Below, piece after piece: positions 47,871 to 60,166 of a stretch of 64,000 bases of DNA. Below the pieces are notes generated by a model. The model made no database searches, was not told the origin of the DNA, and saw only the letters and a list, made by a program, of their open reading frames with translations. The DNA is from Tolypeutes matacus. Lineage: Eukaryota > Chordata > Mammalia > Cingulata > Chlamyphoridae. A program made the translations under genes and the position numbers. The stretch's first letter is position 1. The number at the start of each line of letters is the position of its first letter. The stretch spans positions 127,274 to 191,273 of the forward strand of contig JAKSZT010000142.1 of the NCBI GenBank assembly GCA_026826555.1, read 5' to 3'.

Positions 47871-49640
47871 TTACCTAAATGTTACACCGAAATTACAGGG
47901 AATCCCATGTTCCCCACCTCCCACACCTCCCATAACATCCCACATAAACATCTTTCATTAGTATGGCACATCACCTGCAATGGATATACACATCCTGGGG
48001 CTTTGCCACTAAGCATAGACCACAGTTCACATCGTAGACCACACTCTTTCCCACACAGTTCTGTGTAGTATATGCTGATGTAAAATGGCCTATATCCATT
48101 GCTGTAACATCACTCAGGACAACCCCCAAATCCTGAAAAAACCCCTATATTACAACTGCCCTTCCCCTCCCTGCCCCGAAAGCTTCTAGTGGCCACTGGC
48201 TCCACTCCACTGTGATAATTTCTTCCATTGCTTGAGTCACAATATGTCTACAACAGAATACCATTAAGTCCACTCTAGTCCATAGCTCTTCCCCTAATCC
48301 TGAGGGGACTGGGATGGTGATGTCCACTCCACCTCCAAGTGAGAGTGGGCTTATATCCCATGGAAAAGATGGATGGGATTATCCTGCCTGCAGCTGCAGG
48401 CTCTCTCCATTCCCTGGGATGGCCGTTGTCCATCATCATCTCCTCACTAGGTGACTTGGGTGAGTCCATTGAGCTGTAGAGTAGGAGTTGCAGCTCTACC
48501 GAGATTCCAGGCACAGCTGGCACACAGGTAAGCCAGTCTCCAGTCTCTGGAAGTACACCTACAAACTCTAGCATCACATATAGGTTTGAATAGAAGGGAC
48601 TGATGGACCATGTGCAGGGAGGACTTATTTGAGTCCAACTCTGTCACTCTCAGGAGCACAGATTCCAAGGTAGAGCCCACTGATAAAGGCATCAATCTCT
48701 GGGGTTATCCCCCCTTATAGAGGACCTGGGTGTGTCCAGAGCCCTCAGGAGCCCCTCTGTGTGGGGTGATATGCACTTTGATGTTCTATGAGATCCTACT
48801 GAGGTGTGCATAAGTGTTACCTCTGGGATGACCTCCCGACTCTCTGAAGTCTCTTAGCCACATGAACTCATTTGTCTTTACTTTTCCTCCCTTTTATTCA
48901 AGGTCTTTTTCCAGTCGTGTTGCCAGTTGGCACTTGGTATTAATCCCTCGTTGCCAGGGAGGCTCATCCTCGGGAGTCATGACCCACGTTGGGGGGAAGG
49001 TAATGCGTTCGTATGCTGAATTTGGCTTAGAGAGAGGCCACATTTGAGCAACAAGGAGTCCCTCAGGTGGCAACCCTTAGGCACCCCATAACAGTAGGCT
49101 AAGTTTCAATTACCAAGAGCAAAGACTCATAAGGCTAGTCATCAATAACAAGAACCCATCAGTGGACCATCCTTTTTTGCCAGACACTGCCCCTGCACTC
49201 GGGGACTGTTGCTGCTCCCTTGGAGAATGTGGCAGAGCTCTCCAGGCTGGGAATTCAGATTCCCTCATTTACTGAGTAATTGTCTACCCACTGTGGCCAT
49301 GCCCCATCCCTTGATCATTTGAACAATTTTATATATCTTTCATGTATATTTAGATGAACTTACTCCCATGAATCCCCCATCCCAGACACCCCCCCACCAA
49401 TGATCCTCTGCAGCCCCCATTGTAACCCTTCTGTGATCTAAACTTTCCCTGAAGATGAAGCTCATATAATAACCAAATACAATTAATAGGAAAATGAAAT
49501 AATATGATAAGCTTAAATGCAAGAGAGAAAATACATGGAAACCCAGAAAAAAAAAACTAAAAATAAAATATAAATAGCGGATTGGGACATTCAAAAAAAA
49601 TGGGGAAAAAAAAACAAACAAAATTCCTTTTTAAAAAATT
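47871..49640 (-). mobile_element. Reversed long L1 3'UTR
   Basis: 1.8 kb of xenarthran L1 3'UTR without ORF2. 47880-48350 matches the reverse complement of 31230-31735, and 48770-49100 matches 16380-16690. The many open frames on both strands are UTR artefacts. Confidence 0.75.
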
Positions 49641-52600
49641 ATTCTTTTTTCCTTTTATCACTACATTATCAGATGTCCAGTGTACCATGATACCTTCCCC
49701 CTCTCATTTCCCAGTGTCTCCCAAATTTTCATTTAATTTTCAAAGAAGTTTTAGGTCACAGCAAAAGTCACACATGGAATACTAGAGACTCCCACATACC
49801 CAACCTCTCTCCCCCTTCCCCACCCCATATTAAAACCTTTTTTTAAAATGGATGTTAGCATTGTTATAACTGTTATACAGATAGTAAAATATAGCAACTA
49901 AACATTGTCAATGGTTTACAGTATAGTTTACAATTTAGATGGTACAGTTTAATAATTTTTGATAATATTTACCATGTCCTGTGTCCATTACTGTAAGGTA
50001 ATGAAAAACATTTCCCATGACTACTAAATACCCCATTTGAACTTTTATGTTCCTTCCTCCCCATCCCCCTGGGGCATATGACACTTCCCATCTTGACTCA
50101 TGGAATGACAAGATTCATGGTTACATGCCCTGGGAATTCTAACCTGCCCTTCCTAATCTACCCACCTGTCAATCCTTCACCACCAAACCCAGTAATATCA
50201 CTACCTACCTGTCCTATCCTTCAATATGCAACTATACTCTACCATTTTACCATAGATTATGTCCATATGGGTGATGGCTCACAACCTACTCTTCTCTTTC
50301 TCTCCCTTGTTAGCCTATCTTTCAGACAATGGTTCTCAGAGACTGCTCACTTTCCTCAATTCAAATCAGTGAGGTCATATACTGTTCATTGTTCAATGCC
50401 TGGCTTGCTTCACTCAACATAAGGTCTTCAAGTTTCATCCATGTTATTCCATGTGTTAGCACTTTATTCCTTCTTACAGCTGAGTAATATTCTATTGTAC
50501 GTATGTACCACATTTTGTTTATCCATTCATCTGTTGTTGGTCACCGGGGCTGATTCCAACTTTTGGCAATTGTGAACAATGTCACTATGAACATTGGTGT
50601 GCATATATCTGTTCGTGTCTTTGCTTTCAGTTCTTCTGGGTATATACCCAGCAGTGGAATTGCTGGATCATACAAAAGATCTATTGTTAGTTTTCTGAGG
50701 AACCTTCAAACTGACCTCCACAGTGGCTGGACCATTCCACAATCCCACCAGCAGTGGATGAGGGTTCCTATTCCTCCACATCCTCTCCAACACCTAGAGT
50801 CTGCTGTTTTTTTTTTTAATAACTGCCATTCTGATGGGTGTAAGATGGTATCTCATTGTAGTTTTGATTTGCATTTCCCTAATAGCTAGCGATGTCGAGC
50901 ATTTCCTCATGTGCTTTTTAACCATTTGTATTTCTTCCTTGGAGAAGTGTCTTTTCAGGTCACTTGCCCATTTTTTAAATGGGTTGTTTGTCTTTTTATT
51001 TTCAAGGTGTAGGATTTCTTTCTATATGCATGATAGTAGGCTCTTATCAGATCTATAGTTGCTAAATATTTTCTCCCATTGGGTAGGCTGCCTTTTTATT
51101 TTCTTAATAATGTCCTTTGAGGTGCAGAAGTTTTTAATTTTGATGAGATCCCATTTATTTAATTTTTCTCTTGCTGCTCGTGCTTTGGGTGTGAAGCTTA
51201 TGAAACCATTTCCTATTACAAGGTCCTGTAGATGCTCCCTTACATTATCTTCCAAGGTCTTTATGGTTTTGGCTCTTATATTTAGATCTTTGATCTACCT
51301 TGAGTTGATTTTTTTTTTTTTTTTTTTTTTACCAGGAGGTCCCGGGGATCGAACCCGGGTCCCTCCATATGGGAGACGGACGCCCAACCAGTTGAGCCAC
51401 ATCCGACCCCAAAGATTTATCTATTTACTTTATCCATTTTAACTCCCCCCTTCCCCATTTGCTGTTTTGTGTCCATTTGCTGGGCAACTCTCTGTGTCTG
51501 TTTCCTGCCAACTCTTCCCATCCTCCTCCTCCAGTCCTCACCAGGATTCGATCCTGGAGACCTCCGATGTAGGAGAGAGGTGTCCTGCCACCAGCGCCAC
51601 CTTGGTTTCTTTGAGTTGATTTTTGTATAAAGTGTGAGATGGCATTCTTCTCTCATTCTTTTGGATATGGATATCCAGTTCTCCAAGCACCACTTGTTAA
51701 AGAGGCCATTCTCTCCCAACTGAGTGGGCTTGGTGGCCTTGTTGAATATCAGGTGACTGTATATGTGAGGATCTATATCAGAACTCTCAATTCGGTTCCA
51801 TTGGTCAGTAGGTCTATCCTTGTGCCAATACCATGCAGTTTTGATCACTGTAGCTTTGTAGTATGTTTTAAAGTCAGGTAATGTGATACCTCCAACTTGA
51901 TTTTTCTTTTTCAATATGTCTTTGGCAATTCGGGGCCTCTTACCTTTCCAAATATATATTGTGGTTAGTTTTTCCAATTCCTTAAAAAATATAGTGTTGA
52001 TTTTTATTGGAATTGCATTAAATCTGTAGATTAGTTTGGGTAGCATAGACATCTTGATGATGTTTAGTCTTCCTATCCATGAACAGGGAATATTTTTCCA
52101 TTTATTTAAGTCGTCTTTGAATTCCTTTAACAATGTTGTGTAGTTTTCTGTAAATAAGTCATTTACATCTTTAGTTAAATTTATTCCTAGGTATTTGATT
52201 CTTTTCGTTACTATTGTAAATGGTATTTTTAAAAATTTCCTCCTCAGATTGCTCGTTATTGGTGTACAGAAATGCTACTCATTTTTGAGCATTGATCTTA
52301 TAGCCTGCAACATTACTGAACTCCTTTATAAGAAGCTTTGTTGTAGATTTCTCTGGGCTTTCTATGTATAGGATCTTGTCGTCTGCAAATAATGAAATTT
52401 TTACTTCTTCTTTCTAATCTGGATGCCTTTTTTATCCTTTTCTTGCCTCAGTGTTCAAGCAAGTACTTCTAAGATAATGTTAAATAGGAGTGGTAATAGT
52501 GAGAATCCTTGTCTTGTTTTCGATCTCAGAGGGAAGGCTTTTAGGATTTCACCATTGAAGATGATGTTAGCTTTGGGTTTTTCGTATATACCTTTTATCA

Positions 52601-54320
52601 TATTCAGAAAGTTTCCTTCTATTCCTATCTTTTGCAGTGTTTTTCTCAGGAAAGAGTGCTGTATTTTGTCGAATGCTTTTTCTGCATCTATAGAGATGAT
52701 CATGTGATTTTTTTCTTTCAGTTTGTTTATGTGGTGTATTACATTGATTGATTTTTCTAGATTGAACCATCCTTGCATACCCAGGATGAAACCCACTTGG
52801 TCATGGTGTATAATCCTTTTGATATGTTGTTGAATGTAATTAGTAAGTATTTTGTTGAGGATTTTAACATCTAGTTTCATTAGAGAAATTTGTCTGTAAT
52901 TTTCCTTTCTAGTGGTATCTTTGTTTGGCTTTGGTATTAGGGTAATGTTGGCATCGTAGAATGAGTTAAGCAATATTCCTTCTACTTCTATTTTTTGGAA
53001 GAGCTTAAGCAGAATTGGTATTAGCTCTTTCTGGAATGTTTGGTAGAATTCAGCTGTGAAGCCATCTGGCCCTGGGCTCTTAGTTGGGAGGCTTTTGATG
53101 ACCGAGTCTATCTCTTTACTTTTAATTGGACTGTTGAGTTCATCAATTTCTTCTTTCATCAATGTCGGCTGTTTGTGCATTTCTAGAAACTTGTCCATTT
53201 CCTCTAAATTATCATTCTTGTTGGCATATAATTTTTCAAAGTATCCTCTTATGATACTCTTTATTTCTGTGGGGTGAGTAATGATATCCCCTTGCTCATT
53301 CCTTATTTTGTGTATTTGCATGTTTCTCTTTTTCTTTGTTAGTCTGGCTAAGGGTTTGTTAATTTTGTTGATCTTCTCGAAAAACCAGTTTTTGGTTCTG
53401 TTTATTGTTTCCAGTGCTTTCTTATTCTCTATTTCATTTAGTTCTGCTTTAATCTTTGTTATTTCCTTCTTTCTACTTCCTTTAGGTTTAGTTTTTTTGT
53501 TGTTTTTCCAATTCCTCCAAGTGTGCAGTTAGGTCTTCAATTTTAGCTCTTTTTATATATGTATTTATGGCTATGAACTTCCCTCTCAGGACATCTTTTG
53601 CTGCATCCCATAGGTTTTGATATGTTGTGTTGTCATTTTCATTAGTTTCAAGGTAGTTACTGATTTCTTTTGAGATTTCCTCCTTGACCCACTGTTTGTC
53701 TAAGCGTGTGTTGTTTAACTTCCATATCCTTGTGCCTAATCCGGTTCTCTGGCCCTTAGTGATTTCCAATTTCATTCCACTGTGATCAGAGAAATTTCTT
53801 TGTATAATCTCAATCTTTCTGAATTCATTGAGAGTTGTTCTGTGGCCTAGCATGTGGTCTATCTTGGAGTATGATCCATGTACACTCAAGAAGAATGTAA
53901 ATCCTGCGGTATTTGGGTGTATTGTTCTGTATATGTCTATTAAGTCCAGGTCCTCTAATGTATTGTTGAGAGCCTTTGTTTCTTTATTGATCCTCTGTCT
54001 AGATGTTCTGTCTAATGATTATAATGGTGTATTAAAGTCCCCCGCTATAATTGTAGAGGCATTTATTTCTCCACTTTGTTTTTCCAGAGTTTGCCTCACG
54101 TATTTTGAGGCACCCCGATTAGGTGCATAAATGTTTATGATTTTCTCTCTTCTTGAGAGATTACCCCTTTTACTAATATATAGTGTTCATCTTTGTCTCT
54201 TACAATAGTTTTGCACTTAAAGTCTATTTTGTCTGATATTAGAATAGTTACTCCTGCCCTTTTTTGGCTATTGTTAGCTTGTAAAACAAAGTAATAGTAG
54301 CTTTTAAAAGATTGAACTCT
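49641..54320 (-). mobile_element. Best-preserved L1: 3'UTR and most of ORF2, 5'-truncated
   Basis: 3'UTR at about 49641-50450, then ORF2 in reverse. The - strand frame 52455-53321 (288 codons) covers RT with its conserved SPGPDG motif; the FADD catalytic motif is still encoded near 52376-52388 in a shifted frame. Frame 51417-52133 is the C-terminal half, and 53488-53889 and 54135-54377 are endonuclease pieces. At least three frameshifts plus a SINE at 51313 make it inactive. Truncated in the endonuclease region at about 54320. The youngest L1 in the window by frame preservation. Confidence 0.9.
51313..51610 (-). repeat. Composite DAS-type SINE inside L1 ORF2
   Basis: Two reversed tRNA-like modules (B-box complements near 51346-51360 and 51543-51557) behind a poly-T head. 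Perfect 13-bp duplication 'ttgagttgatttt' (51300-51312 and 51611-51623). It interrupts the L1 ORF2 C-terminal frame and so postdates that L1. Confidence 0.9.
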
Positions 54321-55094
54321 TTTTTTTTTTTTTTCATGTAAAGGAAATCTGAAAGTAAAGAACTCCAGGATTGGCAAGGTGACCCCAAGTTTTCATATGC
54401 AAATAAAGTTCACAAGGCTCTGCTCTGCTAAATTCACAGCATGCCTTCGTATCTTAAGGGCATTCTCAGTACAAGGTGCCAGCTTAAATTTCAGTCACAC
54501 ATATATGCTCTACATCATCACAGGATAAATCTAGGTAGGATAAAAGGGGCTTCTCTCTCTTTTAAAGAGTCTTCAAATGACCAGCTATAGTCTTATGGCC
54601 ATACCTACTCAGAAGTGAGACGTGGCATTTCAGTTGATAAGCCAGGTTTTATTCTTTATGAGGAAGGTAACAATGGATGTTGAGATATGACAGCAGGCAG
54701 TGGAATAAAAATTCCCATAAAGTAAAATAGTTTATGTAGTTCATCATATACAGGTCCTTAATAAGGGGACACATATCATTTATGTATTAAAAAGATGTAC
54801 TAGTGAACCATTTTGGTCTAAGTACTTTATTAAGATACTAATTGGCATTTTGTTTTTATTGCTATAGAAGACTGGGAAGGAATGAGAGAAATTCTTTATT
54901 TCTATAACACTAATGTTTGCCATTCTTTTGCGTTTTGATGGCACAAGAGAATGTTATTGGATTTGGTCTTCAGAGATTTAAAAATATTTAGATATCTGCA
55001 AATTGAGAAAAAATAACAACACGTTGCTCAGAATAAGGACCATTTACAATATAAGGAGAAACCAGAATGATGTCAATCTATGCCTACGTACAAA
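54321..55094. other. Single-copy DNA, nothing recognised
   Basis: AT-rich sequence without coding potential or a named repeat; a poly-T run lies at 54320-54335. Confidence 0.5.
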
Positions 55095-56480
55095 GAAATG
55101 AACTTTCTGTTTTGCAAGTATCCCTGGATTTTTTAATTCCCAAAGAAATGTGGATCAGACCCCAAATAATAACTCAGGTAAATTTTTTTACCACTTTTGA
55201 GAGTTGGGGGTTGGATGCAGATAATTTGGATTTTTAAAAAGTAAATAAAACATTTCTTGCACCTAAGTCTGATAAGCAAATTCACACTCTGCATATTTAC
55301 CCAATTTATTTTCATAAGTGGCTTTTGGTCTTTGAATTTTATTTTCGGTGTCTTTTACCATTAGAAATTTTTTTTTTTTTTTTTTTTTTGGTCATTGGTT
55401 TGGAGGGAGGTCTGCTATGTCCTCCTGTATATGGGTGTGTGATTCAGTCTGTGTATGTCTAATACACTATTTCAATGTTCTCTTTTCTGCCTGTGATGTT
55501 CTGTATTGTTTAATAAGTACATCCCTTACTTAATGTTCTCTTAAAAATATGACTTTGATCTCTAGTCCATCAAGTACTGAGGCTTGTATGAAAGGTGTAT
55601 ATGTCTCTCAGTGTGGATGTGTGCGCATGTGTGTGGTATTAATATGAGGTCAGTGTTATTTTTCTTGATTTAGAGCCCAAGACTTCCCTGACTTATTTTT
55701 TCTCTTTACCAGGCAAACTCAATCAGAAATTTTATCCCACTACCCTCTTTATTTCTATTTTTCTTCTGCTCCTTTATATTCTAAAATCACCCCAATTTTA
55801 CAGGAAAAAAATTGGCAGCTATCTATCTAACAAAACATTTAAAAACTTTTGTACAATCATACACAGTAAAGTTAAAGAGGGCATGAGTAAAAATAAGTGA
55901 GCAGAAAACTACAATCAATTGTGAAGAGAATTCTGTGATCCCAGAGCTGGCATGATGCTAGTTTTGCAAACTAGTATGTGAAATTATTCTAAACTTGTAC
56001 TTTGATAGTTGATTTGCAATTATTGAGTTTTGTTTATGCTTATTCTCTGTGCTTCTGCAAGTTCAGACACTCTAGTCTATAACTTGTCCAATGGGGAACA
56101 AATGTGTTGAATTGGGCAAAAGTTATAGTAGTTATTATTGAAGCTGTTGTTAGACTTATTTCCTAATTAGTTAGCTTTTTTTGCTCAACCTTTTAAAATT
56201 TATTTTAGGGGTATAAAGGCTTGCTATACTATTGTCTCAAACTTTTAAAGAAAGTAATGAATTTGATGCTGGTGAAACTTAGACATACCTACTGTTTTTG
56301 ACTATTATGGGATTTACCTACTAAAGTTTGTCTACCATATAAGGGTTGAGGTCTAGAATCTATCTTTGATCAATGACTCACACTAAGGAATGTACTTTTA
56401 CTGATGCTGTGGAAAAGTGGGAGTTCAGTGATTTCAAAATTTGAGGCTCCCAGAAATTGGCATGTAGCATTTTAGAATCC
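55095..56480 (+). repeat. Segmental duplication, copy B
   Basis: Partner of 24800-26030, same orientation, ending about 3.7 kb before the RNASE9 coding exon. It holds an extra block of roughly 150 bases starting with poly-T (about 55365-55510) that copy A lacks, probably a later reversed retroposon of unknown type. Confidence 0.75.
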
Positions 56481-56925
56481 ATATCTAAAAAATCCATTTC
56501 TTCAGAGACACAGTTATAGAGGTACTTATTTAAATTTGTAGAAAATAAAAATTTAAAGATATCAGTTCAAAAATCAAGTATAAATGTACCATTCAGAAAT
56601 AACAATTTCTTAAGGTTTTTTTTCTTACCCTTCTCCTCATATAACTTATATTTCTATTAATTGTGGTTATACTGTAGATATAACTTAATGTTTTGATTTT
56701 CCTCAGGCATTTATAATGAACTTTTGCTGATTTCATATTTGGCCTTCCTGTGTGTGTGTGTGTGTGTGTGTGTTTATGTATGTATTACGGAAGAGCCCTT
56801 CATTCAGAATCAGAATTCTCCCATTTTTTAATGTGTGTTCTTGCTTTTGCTTCTCAAAGAAGGATAAAAGATTCAGGTTAGATAATCAGAGGACCCCACA
56901 TCCCTGGATTTCTTCATGTGGAAGA
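56481..56925. other. Single-copy DNA with TG microsatellite
   Basis: A (TG)n run lies at about 56750-56772. No gene recognised. Confidence 0.6.
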
Positions 56926-56932
56926 AGCAAGG

Positions 56933-57010
56933 CCAATCAGAAAACTTATTTTCTGTATTGGATGAAGGTGGCACAAACGAGCACTTACCCCTGTGATCCT
57001 AAATATAAAA
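56933..57010 (+). promoter_or_regulatory. Candidate RNASE9 core promoter
   Basis: A CCAAT box (56933-56937, in 'ggccaatcag') and a TATAAAA box (57004-57010) lie 67 bases apart in the same orientation as RNASE9, in otherwise single-copy DNA. Transcription would be expected to start near 57034. This is inference from motif spacing only. Confidence 0.35.
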
Positions 57011-57033
57011 GTACGGTATTAACAGTGATTGTC

Positions 57034-57088
57034 ACTACACTACATGGACAGTCTCTGCATGAGCATGAAGTCAGTGTAGAAAGCAGAG
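57034..57088 (+). other. Candidate 5' noncoding exon of RNASE9
   Basis: From the start site predicted by the TATA box to a donor-like 'cagag|gtgaga' (GT at 57089-57090). Splicing to the acceptor at 60157-60158 would give a 3.07 kb intron, a usual layout for this family. No transcript evidence is available. Confidence 0.3.
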
Positions 57089-57469
57089 GTGAGAGGTAGA
57101 GAACTCGAGTCTTGGTCAATATTTAATGCCTTCATCTTGCTGTCCCTCTTGGACTTCACCATCTGTGAGTTAATATAGTCCCTCTTCTGTGTTAGTTCAT
57201 TTGCTTTGGTCTCCTGTCACTGCAATCAAACAGTCTTACTACTATATTATTAAATGATAAAAATATTCCAATATCTCCAAAATTTCGTTTGTTAATTCAT
57301 TTATAGTTTATGGAGAAGGGACCATTCTAAGAATAAATAATTCTTTGAATATAGAATAGTGACTGGTTAATATAAATATTAGTTCTTATTTCAATGATTA
57401 ATATTGTTGTGGTTATTATTGTCATTGTTATGGCCAAATCAGAAACAATTTAATCTTTCCCATATTATT

Positions 57470-57900
57470 GGACATTTACATTTTCAATATTTTTACTCAT
57501 GTAAAACATTCTGTCCATGTCTCCATGTAAATTATTACAGTCCCTCCAATTAATTCTTCAGCTTTGAATTCTGATTGTTAAAATATTGGAAGAAAAGTAT
57601 TATTCTTCTAAGCTTTTTAATATATCTGTCAATACATTTTCTCAAAAAGATTGTTAGAGTTCCATTCTGATCCAACATGCATCATTGCCCACCTTATTGC
57701 ACTCTCACCAGCATTGAGTTTATATGGTATTATAATTATTGCCAATTTAAAAGATATAAATTTAACTCTGTTTTGTGATTGAGACTGTATATTTATTGTA
57801 TGATTACATCTATGAATTACTTATGTTTTTGTTCATTTTGATGGTGTATTTACCACTCTAATAAAAGTTTCCAAGTGTTGTTAGGTCACTGATACAATTT
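57470..57900 (-). mobile_element. Very old reversed L1 fragment
   Basis: Faint resemblance to the L1 3'UTR/ORF2 end ('ctcaccagcattgag' near 57706). Strongly decayed. Confidence 0.4.
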
Positions 57901-58204
57901 TATATGTAAGTTTCCTTTGAGTTAGGAAATTCTTTGAGTTCTTCTCTTGTTGTATACCTACGTAGTTTTGTCTCATTATAAGAACAGACGAAAAAATTCT
58001 CTTTTACTGTTTAAAAATCAATTTACTTTTTATATACCACTCAGTAATCCAGCTGAAATAAGTATTGGGCTACATAAAAAACCCAAGGCCTATCTCGATT
58101 CTTGTACAAGAATACTTGTTGAAATATTCCAACCCTTATACTACAGTTTTTGCATGATTTCTTCATTGTAAAGTACATTTAAATATATACTAAGAAAGTG
58201 CGTC

Positions 58205-58383
58205 TTAAACATTAATGTACTAAGAATCACCTTGTGATTTGTTGAAAAATTTAAAGTTCTAGGCCATTCTCAATGACTTTGATTCATTAGATCTGGGGCA
58301 AAGCTGAGGAATCTGCTTTCCATCAGTAAGCCAGGTGATTCTGTTACACTAGATTACCAGGCAAAAGCTTGAGAAATATTGCG
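58205..58383 (+). mobile_element. MER20-like hAT transposon fossil
   Basis: Non-autonomous DNA transposon. Recognisable phrases are 'aagaatcacctt' near the left end and 'caggtgattctg' near 58333, with decayed inverted ends 'cttaaacattaatg' and 'gcttgagaaatattg'. Confidence 0.65.
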
Positions 58384-58504
58384 TGAGCATCTATTTCAAG
58401 ACTATCTCTTCTTTCTCTCTCCTTTCTTCTCCCTCTCTTTCACTCCCATTTCTACTTCTTATGTGGTTTAAAATCATATCAATGATTAAATCTATTACCC
58501 ATAG

Positions 58505-58722
58505 GCTAGGTTGGTAGCGCTCAACCAGAAGTAATCTCCAAAAGCCTCCAGCCACCCATTACATTTAGTAAAGTCTGGAGGCATTTTTGGTGTAGTAAAA
58601 GTTGAGGCATTGTTATTGGCATCTAGCTGCCTATACAATATACACTACAATGTATAGAACAGACATTTCCAACAAAGAATTACTCAGTCCTAAATGTATA
58701 GTGCTAAGGTTGAGAAGCCTTC
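58505..58722 (+). mobile_element. MER5-like hAT (Charlie) transposon fossil
   Basis: Left end 'gcgctcaacc' pairs with right end 'ggttgagaagcc' as decayed terminal inverted repeats; between them 'tctggaggcatttttgg' and 'caacaaagaattactc' are typical of MER5A/B. A pyrimidine-rich tract (58405-58450) lies just upstream. Confidence 0.75.
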
Positions 58723-59039
58723 TGTTAAGATATGATCCATGATTCAATTACACTGGTAGGTTCTCAGTCATCAGTTTTCCATTGAAAAGTTATATAAACT
58801 TTTCAAATGTCCGTATTACTCTCTGTCTGTTGGGAATAATAATCTTTTTCTATCCTTAAGGCAGAATAATAATATAAGAAGAAACAGAATCAAGTATTTA
58901 GACTGATTGTAAACATGTTAATTACCCTTATATTTTATAAATTAGCACAACTTGTATCAATATCACAACTGTGACTTTTTGCCATGGCACTTGAACCTCA
59001 TTCTATCTTCAAATTCACAGGTCATTAGGCTATATCATA

Positions 59040-59275
59040 AACTTTCTAAAGCAATTTTATTGAGGCATATTTTACATATCATATCATTCACCCATTCCAT
59101 ATGTACAAATTAATGAGTTTTGGTAAAGTTTCCAAGTTGTGCAACCACCATCATACATCAGTTTAGAACATTATCATCACTCCAATAAGATTCTTCATGC
59201 CTATGTGTTGCTAATCCCAGATCCCACCCCTTGTTATCCACAACCACTATTCCACTTTCTATCTCTATGGTAAGC
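59040..59275 (-). mobile_element. Reversed old L1 3' end
   Basis: T-rich 3'UTR text ('ttttattgaggcatatttt', then 'gtgcaaccaccatca') characteristic of old L1M 3' ends. Confidence 0.7.
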
Positions 59276-59359
59276 TTTTGAATAGGAAGAGGAATGAGGA
59301 TGGATTGCTTTATTGCATATTAAAATGTTTTATAAAAAAAAATAAAACAGCATATTCTT

Positions 59360-59544
59360 TTTTTTTTTTTAAAGATTTTATTTATTTATTCATTTATCCC
59401 CCCCTTGCTGCTTGTGCTCGCTGGGTCAGCTAACCACGCCGTGCGGGCGGGCTTGCCTTCACCAGGAGGCCCCGGGAACCGAACCCGGGGCCTCCCATAT
59501 GGTAAACGGGAGCCCTACTGATTGAGCCACAGCCGCTTCCCAAG
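59360..59544 (-). repeat. DAS-type SINE, well preserved
   Basis: Poly-T head, 'aaagattttatttattt', a GC-rich middle, then a reversed tRNA-Ala-like unit with B-box complement near 59472-59486. Perfect 12-bp duplication 'cagcatattctt' (59348-59359 and 59545-59556). Its high GC and low divergence indicate a young insertion. Confidence 0.95.
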
Positions 59545-59556
59545 CAGCATATTCTT

Positions 59557-60156
59557 GGCACGTACACAGACAAATCTATCACCAAAACAAATTAAAGCTC
59601 AGAAAAAGAATTATTTAATATGATCTGATAGATACAACAGAATGGAGAGCGTTTAGTGGTGAAAAACTCTGATCATGGTAGAAACCATGAATTCTGCCCA
59701 AGAAAAAAAGAAAAAAAATGAAAAAAGCAGAAGATAAAAAACTGGACTTTAGTAGAATAGCTGTACTGAAGTGGTAAGATTAGGCAGTGGGCGCTGCAAA
59801 AGGGTCAAAGCACTATCAAGCAATAATGTCAGAGAAAACTCATATATTCTTCATCATTCCCATCTATCTCGGTTTAACTCTCCCTATCTCTTTCTCTCTC
59901 ATCCTCACTTATATCTTTCTCCTTCCTTGCATCTAGCCCTCTGTTACCCATGATCTTCAGAACATGACCTTAGAAGTTCATTTATTTCTCAATATTTCAG
60001 AGATAAATAGAATCTGAGTTGTCTATTATAATTACTTTAAAAAGATCCAACTTCTCAGAGCTTATAACAGCAAGAGGTGGTAGAAATGGGTCCTATAGGA
60101 TAAATAGAAGCAAGTACATTATCACAACAGAACAGATCTGCTTATCTCTTACTCAC
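59557..60156. other. Intron upstream of the RNASE9 coding exon
   Basis: Single-copy DNA with a pyrimidine-rich tract at about 59878-59935. No repeat recognised. Confidence 0.5.
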
Positions 60157-60158
60157 AG
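60157..60158 (+). promoter_or_regulatory. RNASE9: Splice acceptor of the RNASE9 coding exon
   Basis: 'cttatctcttactcacag' ends here: a good polypyrimidine tract and CAG acceptor, eight bases before the ATG. RNase A family coding exons typically begin just upstream of the start codon like this. Confidence 0.75.
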
Positions 60159-60166
60159 GAGAGATA

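Noticed and set aside
52455..53321. 288-codon frame as a host gene
   Set aside because: It is L1 reverse transcriptase text within a 5'-truncated, frameshifted element.
55365..55510. Calling the poly-T-headed block in duplication copy B a DAS SINE
   Set aside because: After the T run there is no convincing tRNA-like B box; left as an unknown insertion.
56752..57099. 115-codon frame over the candidate RNASE9 promoter
   Set aside because: It begins in a TG microsatellite and has no protein features; it overlaps the promoter motifs by chance.
59465..59535. Functional tRNA gene
   Set aside because: The tRNA-like unit is part of a SINE with target duplications and a poly-T (poly-A on the other strand) tail.
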